The position numbers and the translations under genes are program-made. DNA of 44,558 bases from Planctomycetota bacterium (GTDB taxonomy: Bacteria > Planctomycetota > UBA8108 > JACQVS01). This document shows positions 7,560 through 16,481 of the stretch, in pieces. Numbering within the stretch: the first letter of the stretch is position 1; each line of letters begins with the position of its first letter. The DNA lies in the NCBI GenBank assembly GCA_028280485.1, contig JANQLS010000187.1, forward strand, positions 1-44,558, given 5' to 3'. Under the pieces are notes generated by a model. The model was not told where the DNA came from. It saw nothing but the letters and a program-made list of their open reading frames with translations, and searched no databases.

Positions 7560-7664
7560 GTTCAATCAATGCCCTTCGGGGATTGAATGAACTCGTTTCA
7601 GCCAATCTTCGATTGGCTTCCACTCCGCGAACCTGCGGCTCGCGGCCGAGCATTTCAGCTCGGC
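7560..7664. repeat. Multi-hairpin repeat, copy B
   Basis: Same four-hairpin order as copy A, directly after the SRP RNA. Hairpin 1 is GTTCAATCAAT / ATTGAATGAAC, with paired changes relative to copy A. Hairpin 2 is identical. Hairpin 3 has arms CCGCGA / TCGCGG. Hairpin 4 is GCCGAGC-ATTTCA-GCTCGGC. CTTCCTTTAAAGTTTCC follows. Confidence 0.8.
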
Positions 7665-7699
7665 AGGGCTTCCTTTAAAGTTTCCTTGGGGGCTTAAGT

Positions 7700-7790
7700 G
7701 TTTTGCTCCTGCCTCCTGCGGGGATTGATTGAACTCGTTTCAGCCAATCTTCGATTGGCTTCCACTCCGCGAACCTTCCTTTAAAATGCT
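7700..7790. repeat. Multi-hairpin repeat, copy C (shortened)
   Basis: Starts GTTTTGCTCCTGCCTCC, keeps the AGCCAATC-TTC-GATTGGCT hairpin, then jumps from CCGCGAACC straight to TTCCTTTAAA, so hairpins 3 and 4 are deleted. It is the middle copy of a tandem B-C-D array. Confidence 0.75.
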
Positions 7791-7801
7791 TTGCAAGCTT
7801 A

Positions 7802-7909
7802 AGTTTTGCTCCTGCCTCCTTCGGGGATTGTTTCAACTCGTTCCAGTCGATCTACGATCGACTTCCACTCCGCGAGCCTGCGGTTCGCGGCCGAGCATTT
7901 CAGCTCGGC
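7802..7909. repeat. Multi-hairpin repeat, copy D
   Basis: Hairpin 2 is AGTCGATC-TAC-GATCGACT, differing from copies A-C at two base pairs with both partners changed. Hairpin 3 keeps CCGCGA / TCGCGG and hairpin 4 is GCCGAGC-ATTTCA-GCTCGGC. The lead-in GTTTTGCTCCTGCCTCC and the tail CTTCCTTTAAAGTTTCC match copies C and B. Confidence 0.8.
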
Positions 7910-8014
7910 TGAGCTTCCTTTAAAGTTTCCTCGTGGACTTAGGCAACTTGCTCCTCGCCCCTCCCACAATTGCTCTTCTAACGATTTTGCCAATTTCCCT
8001 CCGATTTTCACTCT

Positions 8015-8164
8015 GAGGCTGTGAATTTTTAAGACCTCCAACTTAACTAGCCCGAAGCGCTAGCGAGGGGTTCTTCCCTCGCTAACGCTTCGGGCTAGTT
8101 AAGGCTGTATTTCAACTATATTAGTATCTGGCTCTAACTCAGCTTGAGAAAAACTCACAACCTC
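8015..8164. mobile_element. MITE-like palindromic element with GCCCGAAGCG core
   Basis: The core is a long near-perfect palindrome at 8042-8103 (arms of 28 bases starting CTTAACTAGCCCGAAGCG, six-base loop, one mismatch). Outside it, GAGGCTGTGA at 8015 and TCACAACCTC at 8155 form a second, outer inverted repeat. The same outer ends flank the element at 23859. It has no coding capacity; movement by a transposase supplied elsewhere is inferred. Confidence 0.6.
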
Positions 8165-8210
8165 TCTGCGATCCTCGGCTAAAAAATTCGTCTCTTAATT
8201 CTTCGCCAAA

Positions 8211-8275
8211 CTTAGTACGCCCGGAGCGTGAGCGACGGGGCCTCTTCCCGTCGCTCACGCTCCGGGCTTACTAAG
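8211..8275. repeat. GCCCGGAGCG-type REP palindrome
   Basis: Two 29-base arms (from CTTAGTACGCCCGGAGCG to CTCCGGGCTTACTAAG) with a seven-base loop and one mismatched position. It is the short, interior-free form of the elements at 23859 and 34792. The rest of 8165-8514 holds nothing else recognisable before dnaX. Confidence 0.8.
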
Positions 8276-8514
8276 GGGTAGCTGAAAAAAATACTGAAAT
8301 TCCAAAAGCAACCCACTCCCTGAGTTTTCGTAAAATCAAGGTCACCAACTAAAATTTAATATTCCTCTGCACAATTTTTTTCAGCGCGACGTCTTTCTTG
8401 TGGGCCACATTTTCCTATTAAGAATGCCTTCGAAATGGCAAAATGAGGGGCCCTGGATCTGACTCAAGATTTACGAGTTTTCGCCGGTTTGCCCGTGAGG
8501 AGAAGCTTCCCCAA

Positions 8515-10479
8515 ATGCAGAGTAATTATCAGGTTATAGCCAGAAGGTACCGCCCACGTTCATTCGAAGAAGTCGTGGGTCAGGGAGCCGCTGCCTCGAC
8601 CCTGAGAAATGCGATCCTTCAAGACCGCCTCGCTCACGCTTATTTATTCTGCGGACCTCGAGGGGTGGGGAAAACTTCGATGGCTCGCATCTTTGCTCGT
8701 GCACTCAATTGCCCCGTAGCCCGGGATCGATCTCAGCCCGAATCCGAGTGGGGAAAGCCTTGCGGGAAGTGTGAGGTTTGCCTCTCCGTTCACGAAGGGG
8801 ATGACATCGATGTCATCGAAATGGATGGTGCCTCCAATCGGGGTATCGAAGACGTCCGTGAGATCATCGATGGCGTCAAATTCGCCCCGACCAAAGCCCC
8901 GTTTAAAATTTATATCGTCGACGAAGTTCACATGCTGACGCGAGAAGCCTTCAATGCCTTTTTAAAGGTTCTCGAAGAGCCGCCCGCTCATGTGAAGTTT
9001 ATCTTTGCGACCACCGAACCGCACAAGATCCCCGATACCGTTCTCTCTCGTTGTCAGCGCTTCGATTTTCACCGGATCGGTATTGAAGATATCGTTCAAC
9101 GATTGGCGCAGATCTGCCAGGAAGAAGGCGTTGATCCTCAGGAAGGAATCTTAGAAAAGGTCGCCACCTACAGTAAGGGAGGCCTTCGAGATTCCCAAAC
9201 TCTCCTCGATCAACTCATCAGTTTTTCTTCGGGGCAATTAACTCACGAAGATCTCGATCGCATCACAGGGAGATTGAACGATTCTCATCTCGATCAACTA
9301 TTAGAAGCTTGTTTCAATAAGGATTCAGGAGGGGCTTTAGATTTTCTCAATCAAGTCTTTCAAGAGGGGACTGATCCCTCCGTTCTTCTCGAACAACTCG
9401 TCGAAGCACTCCGACAAAAATTACTCTTAGCGGTGCGCGAAAATTCTGACTCCGCCTGGATCGATCAACTTTCGGGGTCACTACAAATTCTTCACGACAC
9501 AGCGTATCGATTAAAAGGATCCCCCTTTCCCCAACTAGCCGTCGAACTCGCAGTGGTGAAGTTAGCACGGTTGGAAAAGGTTAAATCTCTCGAAGAGACA
9601 TTAAAGTGGCTTCAACGCTTTGAGGACCTCGCGCGATCGGGCGCTCCTGTTCCGGTCGCAACCGTGAATCGCCCATCGCATTCACCTTCTCCTTCGAGAC
9701 AAGAACCTAGTGCTCCTCAAGAATTGAGCTCAGAAAATTTGAGGGCTAACTCACCGCCGTCCGCTCCTCCTCCGGTTTCGGAATCGACGAATGGGGATGG
9801 ATCCTACTCGAGTTCACCCGTGGAAGATATTCCCGTTGAGCCGCCAGTTGAGGCGGGTTCGATCGGGGGCAATCCACTGCCAACCGAACCGATGGGCTAC
9901 TCTGAAGTGACCAGCACTGCTCCTCTACCGAATTCTGAGCCGGCAGTGACCGTTGCTGAAAGCCCAGCAATCTCCGATCCCCTCAAGAGCCGAACCGGCG
10001 TGGACCCCGCTCTGACTGAAGGTTTCGCTTCAGTTCCTGAGCCCGAGAGTCCTGTTGAAGTTCCAGGACCTGATGAAGCCCCTTCCCCTGAAGTTCAGCC
10101 GGCGCCTTCGAGTTCTCAGGCAGATTACCAAAAGTTGCTCTCGGTATGGGGGCAGGTGATGATCGAGTTCAAGCAGAGAACCCCTCATCTTCATGCCTTC
10201 CTAATTAACTCTCAAAAGGAAGAGCAGTCTCCAGGGGCGCTTTTACTCCGCTTGCCAAGTGAATTTCACGTCAATCAACTTTCGATGAAGCAAAATTTGT
10301 CTCAGCTGGAGGCGCTGATCTCAGAAGTCTCTGGCTACCCTTGGAAAGTTTCAGTCATCCATGACTCAAATATGACAATCACGAAGGAAAATAGTCGAGA
10401 GATTTCGACGGGACCTGGTTTGAAAGAGCATCCTTTCGTGAAAAAAACTCAAGAAATTTTCCGAGGAAGACTTTGTTAA
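8515..10479 (+). CDS. dnaX: DNA polymerase III subunits tau/gamma
   Basis: The 654-residue product is the clamp-loader ATPase of the replicative polymerase. N-terminal landmarks are YQVIARRYRPRSFEEVVGQ, Walker A GPRGVGKTS, a four-Cys zinc site (NCP and CGKCEVC), Walker B IYIVDEVHML, the sensor/arginine-finger SRCQRF and the GGLRDSQTLLDQ helix. Residues about 385-560 are a Pro/Ser/Glu-rich linker, and the last about 110 form the tau-type C-terminal domain that contacts the polymerase. The ATG at 8515 starts exactly at the conserved MQSNYQVIARRYRP; GAGGAG lies 12 bases upstream. I saw no A-rich slippery site for a gamma frameshift near the linker. ybaB follows after 49 bases, so they are probably cotranscribed. 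Confidence 0.96.
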   Translation: MQSNYQVIARRYRPRSFEEVVGQGAAASTLRNAILQDRLAHAYLFCGPRGVGKTSMARIFARALNCPVARDRSQPESEWGKPCGKCEVCLSVHEGDDIDVIEMDGASNRGIEDVREIIDGVKFAPTKAPFKIYIVDEVHMLTREAFNAFLKVLEEPPAHVKFIFATTEPHKIPDTVLSRCQRFDFHRIGIEDIVQRLAQICQEEGVDPQEGILEKVATYSKGGLRDSQTLLDQLISFSSGQLTHEDLDRITGRLNDSHLDQLLEACFNKDSGGALDFLNQVFQEGTDPSVLLEQLVEALRQKLLLAVRENSDSAWIDQLSGSLQILHDTAYRLKGSPFPQLAVELAVVKLARLEKVKSLEETLKWLQRFEDLARSGAPVPVATVNRPSHSPSPSRQEPSAPQELSSENLRANSPPSAPPPVSESTNGDGSYSSSPVEDIPVEPPVEAGSIGGNPLPTEPMGYSEVTSTAPLPNSEPAVTVAESPAISDPLKSRTGVDPALTEGFASVPEPESPVEVPGPDEAPSPEVQPAPSSSQADYQKLLSVWGQVMIEFKQRTPHLHAFLINSQKEEQSPGALLLRLPSEFHVNQLSMKQNLSQLEALISEVSGYPWKVSVIHDSNMTITKENSREISTGPGLKEHPFVKKTQEIFRGRLC

Positions 10480-10528
10480 AATACTAACTATAGAGTTTCT
10501 CACGTTTTCAAAGAGGTATCCAAATCTC

Positions 10529-10861
10529 ATGGACATCAACAGCATGGGCGATCTTCTGAAGAACGCTCACAAAATTCGTAAACAAATTGATTCTGTTCAA
10601 ACCGACTTGAAAGATCGAGTCGTCGAAGGGAACGCCGGTGGCGGTCTGGTGACTGTTTTGGTGAATGGTCAGCAAGAGGTTTTGAAGCTCACCATCAAGC
10701 CCGATGCCGTTTCCAAAGATCCTGAAGATATCGAGCTTTTAGAAGACATGATCTTAGCGGCAATTTCGCAAGGTTTAGAAAAGGCTCAAGAGCTTAAAAA
10801 CACGGAAATTAATAAGGTGACGGGGGGATTAGGAGATAGCCTTTCAGGCCTCTTCTTCTAA
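10529..10861 (+). CDS. ybaB: YbaB/EbfC family nucleoid-associated protein
   Basis: The 110-residue product has the size and layout of the family: MGDLLKNAHKIRKQIDSVQTDL, the central GNAGGGLVTVLVNGQQEVLKLTI and ELLEDMILAAISQGLEKAQEL. Family members are dimers that bind DNA and coat the nucleoid. The gene lies 49 bases after dnaX, its usual neighbour. recR, the next gene in many genomes, is absent here and the downstream 277 bases are non-coding. Confidence 0.95.
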   Translation: MDINSMGDLLKNAHKIRKQIDSVQTDLKDRVVEGNAGGGLVTVLVNGQQEVLKLTIKPDAVSKDPEDIELLEDMILAAISQGLEKAQELKNTEINKVTGGLGDSLSGLFF

Positions 10862-11118
10862 GGGCAGCTCCATCGATTCGATCAGATTAAGCGTATTTAG
10901 GGATCGGATTTGTTCTTTCATTTCGATAGCTTCACTTTTTTCGTGAAGTATTCATTCCTGGAAGGAAATACGAAAGATTCTTTGGTGTCGACGGGCAGTC
11001 ACCCTCCTCCCCGCTCATCGAAACCCGTAGCGATAATAAAAAAACTGTATTTTTTCAGGTGAATCCTAAGCCTTTGTTCTAGCTGTACGTCTAAAACTTG
11101 GGACGTAAGCCGGAATGA

Positions 11119-11153
11119 GAAGCGAAGGAGCTTGAAGTTTGCTCCTTCGCTTC
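11119..11153. promoter_or_regulatory. 13-bp hairpin overlapping the possible start of the ABC operon
   Basis: GAAGCGAAGGAGC and GCTCCTTCGCTTC form a perfect 13-base-pair stem with a nine-base loop. AAGGAG in the left arm would be the ribosome binding site for the TTG at 11139, so the fold would hide it. No T-run follows. A second hairpin (TACGTC / GACGTA) lies just upstream at about 11085-11106. Confidence 0.5.
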
Positions 11154-13523
11154 ACGAAGACCCAAACCGATGGGAGCCTTGGATTGAAGTTAATAAATTT
11201 TCGTTCGCTGACGACTCGATGGATTTCAAACAGTGCTTCGAATTGCAGTGTTTCGAATCGGGGGGAAATTCCTGAATGGGGCTTGAAGAACACGAAGTTG
11301 TTGGGCCTCGTCTGTTTCTTGATCTTAACTGGGCTCTTAGTGTTCACTGGGATGAATTCGGGAGCAGCCCAAGACGAAAGTCTAAAAGAGTTAGAAATTG
11401 TAGACTCCTGGTTCCCGCAAGAACTCGCCGATGGGCTCCGATCTGAAGGCACGTATTGGTTGCCTGTTTATTTAGAGATCAAGGCGAATGCCGGTCGCTC
11501 GCGGACCGTGACTCTCAGGGGGAAAATCCTTCGTAGAAACAATGAAGTCTTTAAGCTCGACCGGAAGATTGAAATCAATCCTGGGGCGGCCCGAAAAATT
11601 TGGACTTACTTACGGTATGCGGGTTCTGGGGATGACAACGAAGGAGTCGAAGTCAAAATTGAAGTTCTCAACGATGACCAAGTCGTCCTTCAACGGTCGT
11701 GGTCGTTCTTAGCGTATTCGAGAAACAGTTTTGAACGCCCCTTCAACGTAGTCGTTGCCGGACCACAAGTCGGCCACGATGTGGCTGCGAGTCCATGGAC
11801 GCTCAATACATCTCATAACCGAACTCCGGCTGGAGTTGCCTTCAGAGCCTTAGCTGAGAAGAAGAAAATCATTCGCACTGGAGGAAATGAATACGGGGTA
11901 GGCCTCAAGTATCTCCCCGATGATCCGGTCGGTTATCACGCCATTGAAGAGCTCGTCATCCGAGGGAATCCCGACAGTAAGTTAGACCCCGCGCAAGTCG
12001 ATGCCATTTTGAAGTGGGTTTACCTTGGAGGTCGAGTTTACCTCGTTCCATCCGGCGGCCCCGAAATCTTCACCTCTCGTTTCATTCAAGATGTATTCCC
12101 TCCCGAGCTGGTCGGAGCCATCGAACAAGAAACTGACTTTGAACCTCGCTCTTTCCTTCAGCTCAATCGAGGGCAGCTCATCGAAGATAAGTTCGAGCTA
12201 AAGTCGAGATTAGATAGTGAAAATGAAGAGCGAGCCGAAGCACCTCGCAGTCAAGATAAACTCAAGTTCATTCGTATCGATCCCATCCGAGCGGAGCCCT
12301 TAAGAGAGATTTTTTCTCTTTCGGACGTTCGACTCCTCGATCAAGATCTCGAATTCGTCAATTCCAAACGTTTGTACCACGAGCACGCGTATGGTTTGGG
12401 TCGGATCGGGATATTGACGATCGACGATCAAGCCTTCTCCAAGAAAGTGGGGGATCCTTCTCGAAGTTTCCGTCAAAAGCTTTGGGGATCGATTTTAAAG
12501 GGGCAACCCTTTTCCCTCGCGGGGCACTGGAAAAAGGGAGTGAGTTCTTACATAGATTTTTCGGCTTCACAATTGCTGAAAGAAGGACTCGACTCCAATT
12601 TAGGGGTTTGGTTTATCGGGGGGCTTTCCTTCTTCTACCTCTTGTTAGTAGGGCCCGGGCTATATTTTTTCCTGAAGCGTCGAGATCGCCTACCGGCGTT
12701 TGTTTGGATCGAGCCTATTTTAGTTTTGATTTATGTGGGACTCATCTTTTTCACCGGTACGGTGACTCGAGGAGTATTAACTCAAAGTCGATCGTTGACC
12801 GTTCATCGTTGGAAGCAAGGAGACACTTGGATTCAGAAGCAAGCCTACAAGGGACTTCTTTCGAGCCGAGACTCCATTTATGACATTCACGCTCCCGGCG
12901 GGAGTTGGTTGAGACCCCTGTTTGCCAATGCGAACGATGAAAATATTGCCAGCCAGAAGTTTTCCTACGAACAATCGAGTGAGAACGAAAAAACTCAATC
13001 GCTTAAAAACATCCCGTTGGATATTTGGCAGGTCGGAATTTTTAACGTTAGTGACTTAGTTCAATCTAAGGGATCTCTAACCGTTCGAGTCGTCGATGAT
13101 TTGAGCGAAGACTCGCTCGATAAGTCGCCTCGCTTAAAAGTGACGGTGACAAACGGATCCCAATACGATTTGAAATCGCTTTTTTTAGTGACGGAACATG
13201 GAGCCAAAGTGATTCCCCTCAACGGAGAACTCGACCGAGGGAGTGATCGGACTTGGACGGTTTCAGCCAAGAGTAGTTTGCACCGGGAAACTTTCAATCT
13301 GAGAAGTAAAAACATTCAGGATGATGAAATTCACCCCTTTGAGGATCAACCCTTTTTGAGGCAAGCGATCTTCGATTTGACCGACCATTCACGAAGTAAT
13401 GATCTTTACAATCGAAATCAACTTCGATTGATCGGGGTTTGGGACCGCTCGGAAACAGACATCGAAATGAGTCCGAGTCCATTAAGTCTCCATCATGTGG
13501 ACTTCGTTTTAATTTACGATTGA
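11139..13523 (+). CDS. Membrane-anchored extracytoplasmic protein of an ABC-2 exporter operon
   Basis: Named family not certain. An N-terminal hydrophobic segment (LLGLVCFLILTGLLVFTG, then NSGAAQDE) exports the large domain. Beta-rich sequence to about residue 190 is followed by a region with LDPAQVDAILKWVYLGGRVYLV, typical of the glutamine-amidotransferase-like folds found in planctomycete membrane proteins beside ABC transporters. Near residues 490-545 are two more membrane segments, then a C-terminal outer domain. The TTG at 11139 has AAGGAG at good spacing but would put 48 odd residues before the signal; a TTG at 11283 gives a cleaner signal sequence but a weak site. The ATPase gene follows after 29 bases, so the protein probably works with that transporter. 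Confidence 0.7.
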   Translation: MLLRFTKTQTDGSLGLKLINFRSLTTRWISNSASNCSVSNRGEIPEWGLKNTKLLGLVCFLILTGLLVFTGMNSGAAQDESLKELEIVDSWFPQELADGLRSEGTYWLPVYLEIKANAGRSRTVTLRGKILRRNNEVFKLDRKIEINPGAARKIWTYLRYAGSGDDNEGVEVKIEVLNDDQVVLQRSWSFLAYSRNSFERPFNVVVAGPQVGHDVAASPWTLNTSHNRTPAGVAFRALAEKKKIIRTGGNEYGVGLKYLPDDPVGYHAIEELVIRGNPDSKLDPAQVDAILKWVYLGGRVYLVPSGGPEIFTSRFIQDVFPPELVGAIEQETDFEPRSFLQLNRGQLIEDKFELKSRLDSENEERAEAPRSQDKLKFIRIDPIRAEPLREIFSLSDVRLLDQDLEFVNSKRLYHEHAYGLGRIGILTIDDQAFSKKVGDPSRSFRQKLWGSILKGQPFSLAGHWKKGVSSYIDFSASQLLKEGLDSNLGVWFIGGLSFFYLLLVGPGLYFFLKRRDRLPAFVWIEPILVLIYVGLIFFTGTVTRGVLTQSRSLTVHRWKQGDTWIQKQAYKGLLSSRDSIYDIHAPGGSWLRPLFANANDENIASQKFSYEQSSENEKTQSLKNIPLDIWQVGIFNVSDLVQSKGSLTVRVVDDLSEDSLDKSPRLKVTVTNGSQYDLKSLFLVTEHGAKVIPLNGELDRGSDRTWTVSAKSSLHRETFNLRSKNIQDDEIHPFEDQPFLRQAIFDLTDHSRSNDLYNRNQLRLIGVWDRSETDIEMSPSPLSLHHVDFVLIYD

Positions 13524-13552
13524 TTCCGATTGAGCGAGCTGAGGAATAATAA

Positions 13553-14653
13553 TTGAACGAACCGAATTTAGATCTTAAACCTGAATCTCCACCGGAAGAA
13601 ATGAAGGAGAATGGCGCAGCCTTAGAAGCCGAGGGTGCGGCAGTCGGTCTGGTGGAAGTCATCGAGACTGAGGATGAAGGGAAGGACCCTGTCATCCAAA
13701 CTCCTCTCGTTGAAGTTAAAAATCTTTATAAAGAATTCGATGAGACGGTGGCCATCGCCGGGATCAGTTTTGAAATCTACCCGGGAGAAATCTTTGGTTT
13801 CATCGGGCCCAACGGCGCCGGTAAAACGACGACCATCAAGATCTTGTCCACTCTCTTAGATCCGACCTCCGGGAACCTCACCATCGATGGCCTCGATGTG
13901 ATTGAGGAGCCGGAGAAAGTGCGTCGCATCATCGGTTACATGCCCGATGAGTTTGGGGTTTATCGAGGGATCACGATCTGGGAATACATGGATTTCTTTG
14001 CTGGGGCCTACCGTGTCCCACGCTCAAAACGAAAGGGAGTGATCGAGGGCGTATTGGAGCTCACCGATCTGGCCGTGCATCGCAATCGTCACGTCACCAC
14101 TCTTTCAAAGGGGATGAGGCAGCGATTGTGTTTAGCCAAAACGTTGATTCACGATCCCAAGTTTCTCATTTTAGATGAGCCCGCTTCGGCGATGGATCCC
14201 CGGGCGCGAATCGAACTTCGAGCACTTTTAAAAGAGCTTCAGACGATGGGGAAGACGATCTTGATCTCCAGTCACATCCTGACGGAATTATCCGACGTCT
14301 GTACATCGTTTGGGGTCTTAGAAAAAGGGAAGATCCTTCGGTCGGGACGATTGGGCGGTGGCACGGTCATCGAAAACGAAGAAGAAAAACCGGCTTTAAA
14401 GTTTAAGTTGAAATTCCATTCCGCCTGCCCAGAAGCCTATGCTGTTCTTCAGAATTGCCCAGAGGTATTGAGTCATCAGTTTGTGACACCGGAAGAAAAT
14501 GAGATCGAATTGGAATTCACTGAAGATCCCTCGCAATTTTATAAGGTGATCAAGCTTTTAGTGGATCGTTCATTTCCCCTCTTGACCGTCGAAGCGGAGA
14601 ATGAAGATTTGGAACGAGTATTTTTGGAGGTGACCCGTGGCGATCTCCAGTAG
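13553..14653 (+). CDS. ABC transporter ATP-binding protein (ABC-2 type)
   Basis: The 366-residue protein has every ABC landmark: A-loop region VKNLYKEFDETVAIAGISFEI, Walker A GPNGAGKTTT, signature LSKGMRQRL, Walker B FLILDEPASAMDPRAR and the switch His in ISSHIL. A 55-residue acidic N-terminal extension and a C-terminal about 90-residue domain flank the core. TTG start with GAGG eight bases upstream; a later ATG (residue 17) is an alternative. It overlaps the permease gene by 17 bases, so the two are translationally coupled. It probably powers an exporter; the substrate is unknown. Confidence 0.93.
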   Translation: MNEPNLDLKPESPPEEMKENGAALEAEGAAVGLVEVIETEDEGKDPVIQTPLVEVKNLYKEFDETVAIAGISFEIYPGEIFGFIGPNGAGKTTTIKILSTLLDPTSGNLTIDGLDVIEEPEKVRRIIGYMPDEFGVYRGITIWEYMDFFAGAYRVPRSKRKGVIEGVLELTDLAVHRNRHVTTLSKGMRQRLCLAKTLIHDPKFLILDEPASAMDPRARIELRALLKELQTMGKTILISSHILTELSDVCTSFGVLEKGKILRSGRLGGGTVIENEEEKPALKFKLKFHSACPEAYAVLQNCPEVLSHQFVTPEENEIELEFTEDPSQFYKVIKLLVDRSFPLLTVEAENEDLERVFLEVTRGDLQ

Positions 14654-16310
14654 TTTGGCAACCGAAAATAAACGCTCTTCATTTACGGGCTCTTTCAAAA
14701 AGCTGTGGAAGAATTTCCCCGGGAATTTTGGTTCCCCGATCCTTCAAAAGGAACTTCGGGGCAATTTTAGAAAAAATGGATTTTTCATCATTCACACCCT
14801 CTGCTTGACGGTGATTGCAGGGGCGATCGTTTGGGGAGTGATGAGCCACAGTGAATCTGCGACCTCGACCCAAGAGAAATTAACTTCGGTTCAATTGGGG
14901 CGCTCTCTGTTCGACACGTTCTTTGTGATTCAATATTTCATCGTCTTGATTATTTTTCCCGCGCTTACCGCGACGGCCTTCACCGAAGAGCGAACTCGAG
15001 GGTCTTACGACCTCTTATTATGTACAGATTTAAATCCTTCGGAGATCGTTTTAGGTAAGCTCCTGGCAACATCGATCTATTGTTTAACCACCGTCTTTGC
15101 GACCTTACCTCTTTTGGCGATCACGACCTTGTTTGGTGGTGTTTCCTTCGGAGAAATTGCTGCGGGTTACGGAATTCTCATCGGGCTGACTCTGGCCTTG
15201 TCGATGCTAGGGGTCTTTATCTCAGCGTGGGTCTCCAGCAATATCATGAGTATCCTGATCGTCTACTCGGTCGTCTTCATGTTCTTTATCTACTCGGCTA
15301 TGACCTGGCCTTACTTTGTTCCTCTATTCGATTTTTTAGGGATTGCAAAACTTGAAGAAGGCGAAATCGTTAAGACTGGAGATACCTTCGTCGGGATGAT
15401 CTTGAAGCATATCGGAGGCGGGAAGGAACTTCTTCGCTTAGGTTTTTACTCCGTGATCACCTTCGCCTATTTCTTTATTTTTACCACCAACCGAATTCGC
15501 CCCAAAGCGGATGACCACTCCTCACCTTTGAGAGCCTTAACTCTAGTCTTTCTGGCTTGTCTGGCATTTTTAAACTGGCAAGATTTATCGCCGGAGTTTG
15601 CGAATCATAAATTGGCAGAAGAAGAAGTATTCTCCAGTTCGTTGATCCTCTTCTTCTTTCTTCTTTTTGTGGTGTTGAGATTTTCTACTGAATCCTTAAT
15701 GGTTCCCCGGCGAATCTGTCGAAGGTTTTCTCGTTGGCGTGGGATTCGATTTTTCTATCGAATTTTCACGCCGGGGGCATTTTGGGGATTCGTGTTTACC
15801 TTTGTTTTAATTTTGCTTGGCTCATTGAGTTTTTATTCAACCCTAATGCCGGCTATCGATGATTTGGATTCTTGGGGGAAGTATCGCTACACGCAGTTTT
15901 TTACTTTTTTCCCTTTTTACTTTTTCGGTTTTGCAGCTTTGGGATTTTGTCTCTCAGCCTGGGGTTTTACTCCGGGTTATAATTTTTGGACGGTGTTTTT
16001 CATCTTTATCATCACCGCATTGCTCCCGCTAATTTTTAGTATAGGTCAGCAAGGGGATGGCATTTTTTGTTTTTACTACATTTCACCGTTTACCATTTTT
16101 CAATCTCTCGGAGAGCCTCCTCCGATGAATGAAAAAGCACCTCGATATTTGTTATTCGGATCCGTACCGGTGATTGTGGCTGCAGGAGTGTTCTTTACTA
16201 CGGTGGGTACGCTTCTTACTTGGATCGGTACCCTTCTGGCGCGAAAGGCCAAAGCTCCCATGCTGTGCTTGGGGAAATGGGCGGATGAAGCGAAGCAAGA
16301 TGGGGTTTGA
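14637..16310 (+). CDS. ABC-2 type transporter permease
   Basis: The 557-residue polytopic membrane protein shows PILQKELRGNFRKNGFF at the N-terminus and ALTATAFTEERTRGSYDLLLCTDLNPSEIVLGKLLA after the second membrane helix, the typical ABC-2/NosY-like loop. I count roughly ten to twelve hydrophobic segments, more than the six of a minimal permease. The GTG at 14637 is preceded by GGAGGTGA at ideal spacing and lies inside the end of the ATPase gene. Aromatic-rich helices dominate the C-terminal half. It forms the channel for the preceding ATPase. Confidence 0.9.
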   Translation: MAISSSLATENKRSSFTGSFKKLWKNFPGNFGSPILQKELRGNFRKNGFFIIHTLCLTVIAGAIVWGVMSHSESATSTQEKLTSVQLGRSLFDTFFVIQYFIVLIIFPALTATAFTEERTRGSYDLLLCTDLNPSEIVLGKLLATSIYCLTTVFATLPLLAITTLFGGVSFGEIAAGYGILIGLTLALSMLGVFISAWVSSNIMSILIVYSVVFMFFIYSAMTWPYFVPLFDFLGIAKLEEGEIVKTGDTFVGMILKHIGGGKELLRLGFYSVITFAYFFIFTTNRIRPKADDHSSPLRALTLVFLACLAFLNWQDLSPEFANHKLAEEEVFSSSLILFFFLLFVVLRFSTESLMVPRRICRRFSRWRGIRFFYRIFTPGAFWGFVFTFVLILLGSLSFYSTLMPAIDDLDSWGKYRYTQFFTFFPFYFFGFAALGFCLSAWGFTPGYNFWTVFFIFIITALLPLIFSIGQQGDGIFCFYYISPFTIFQSLGEPPPMNEKAPRYLLFGSVPVIVAAGVFFTTVGTLLTWIGTLLARKAKAPMLCLGKWADEAKQDGV

Positions 16311-16313
16311 TCC

Positions 16314-16338
16314 GAAGCCGAATTCGCCAGAATTTGGA
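16314..16338. repeat. GTAGCC-type REP unit (degenerate)
   Basis: GAAGCCGAATTC-GCCA-GAATTTGG, one arm pair of the REP family seen at 6535, four bases after the permease stop. Confidence 0.5.
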
Positions 16339-16346
16339 TCTCTTGT

Positions 16347-16451
16347 CTGTAGGGGTGTCCCTTGTAGGCGCCCTTCCCCAAGTCAAGCCGAAGAATTTAA
16401 AATGATGACGTTAATCAGGGAATTGGGCAGGGGCAAGCCCTGCCCCTACAG
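16347..16451. repeat. Short element with CTGTAGGGG inverted ends
   Basis: CTGTAGGGG and CCCCTACAG bound about 105 bases between the convergent permease and biotin carrier genes. The right end also forms the hairpin GGGCAGGG-GCAAG-CCCTGCCC. It resembles a miniature inverted-repeat element or a bidirectional terminator. Confidence 0.5.
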
Positions 16452-16481
16452 AGTTGATTCGGCGTTCGTGAATCGATTTTT

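Noticed and set aside
7729..8041. Short open frames in the multi-hairpin repeats
   Set aside because: They follow the palindromes on both strands and have no independent protein features.
9600..9900. Programmed frameshift site for the gamma subunit in dnaX
   Set aside because: No A-rich slippery heptamer or following stem was found in the expected part.
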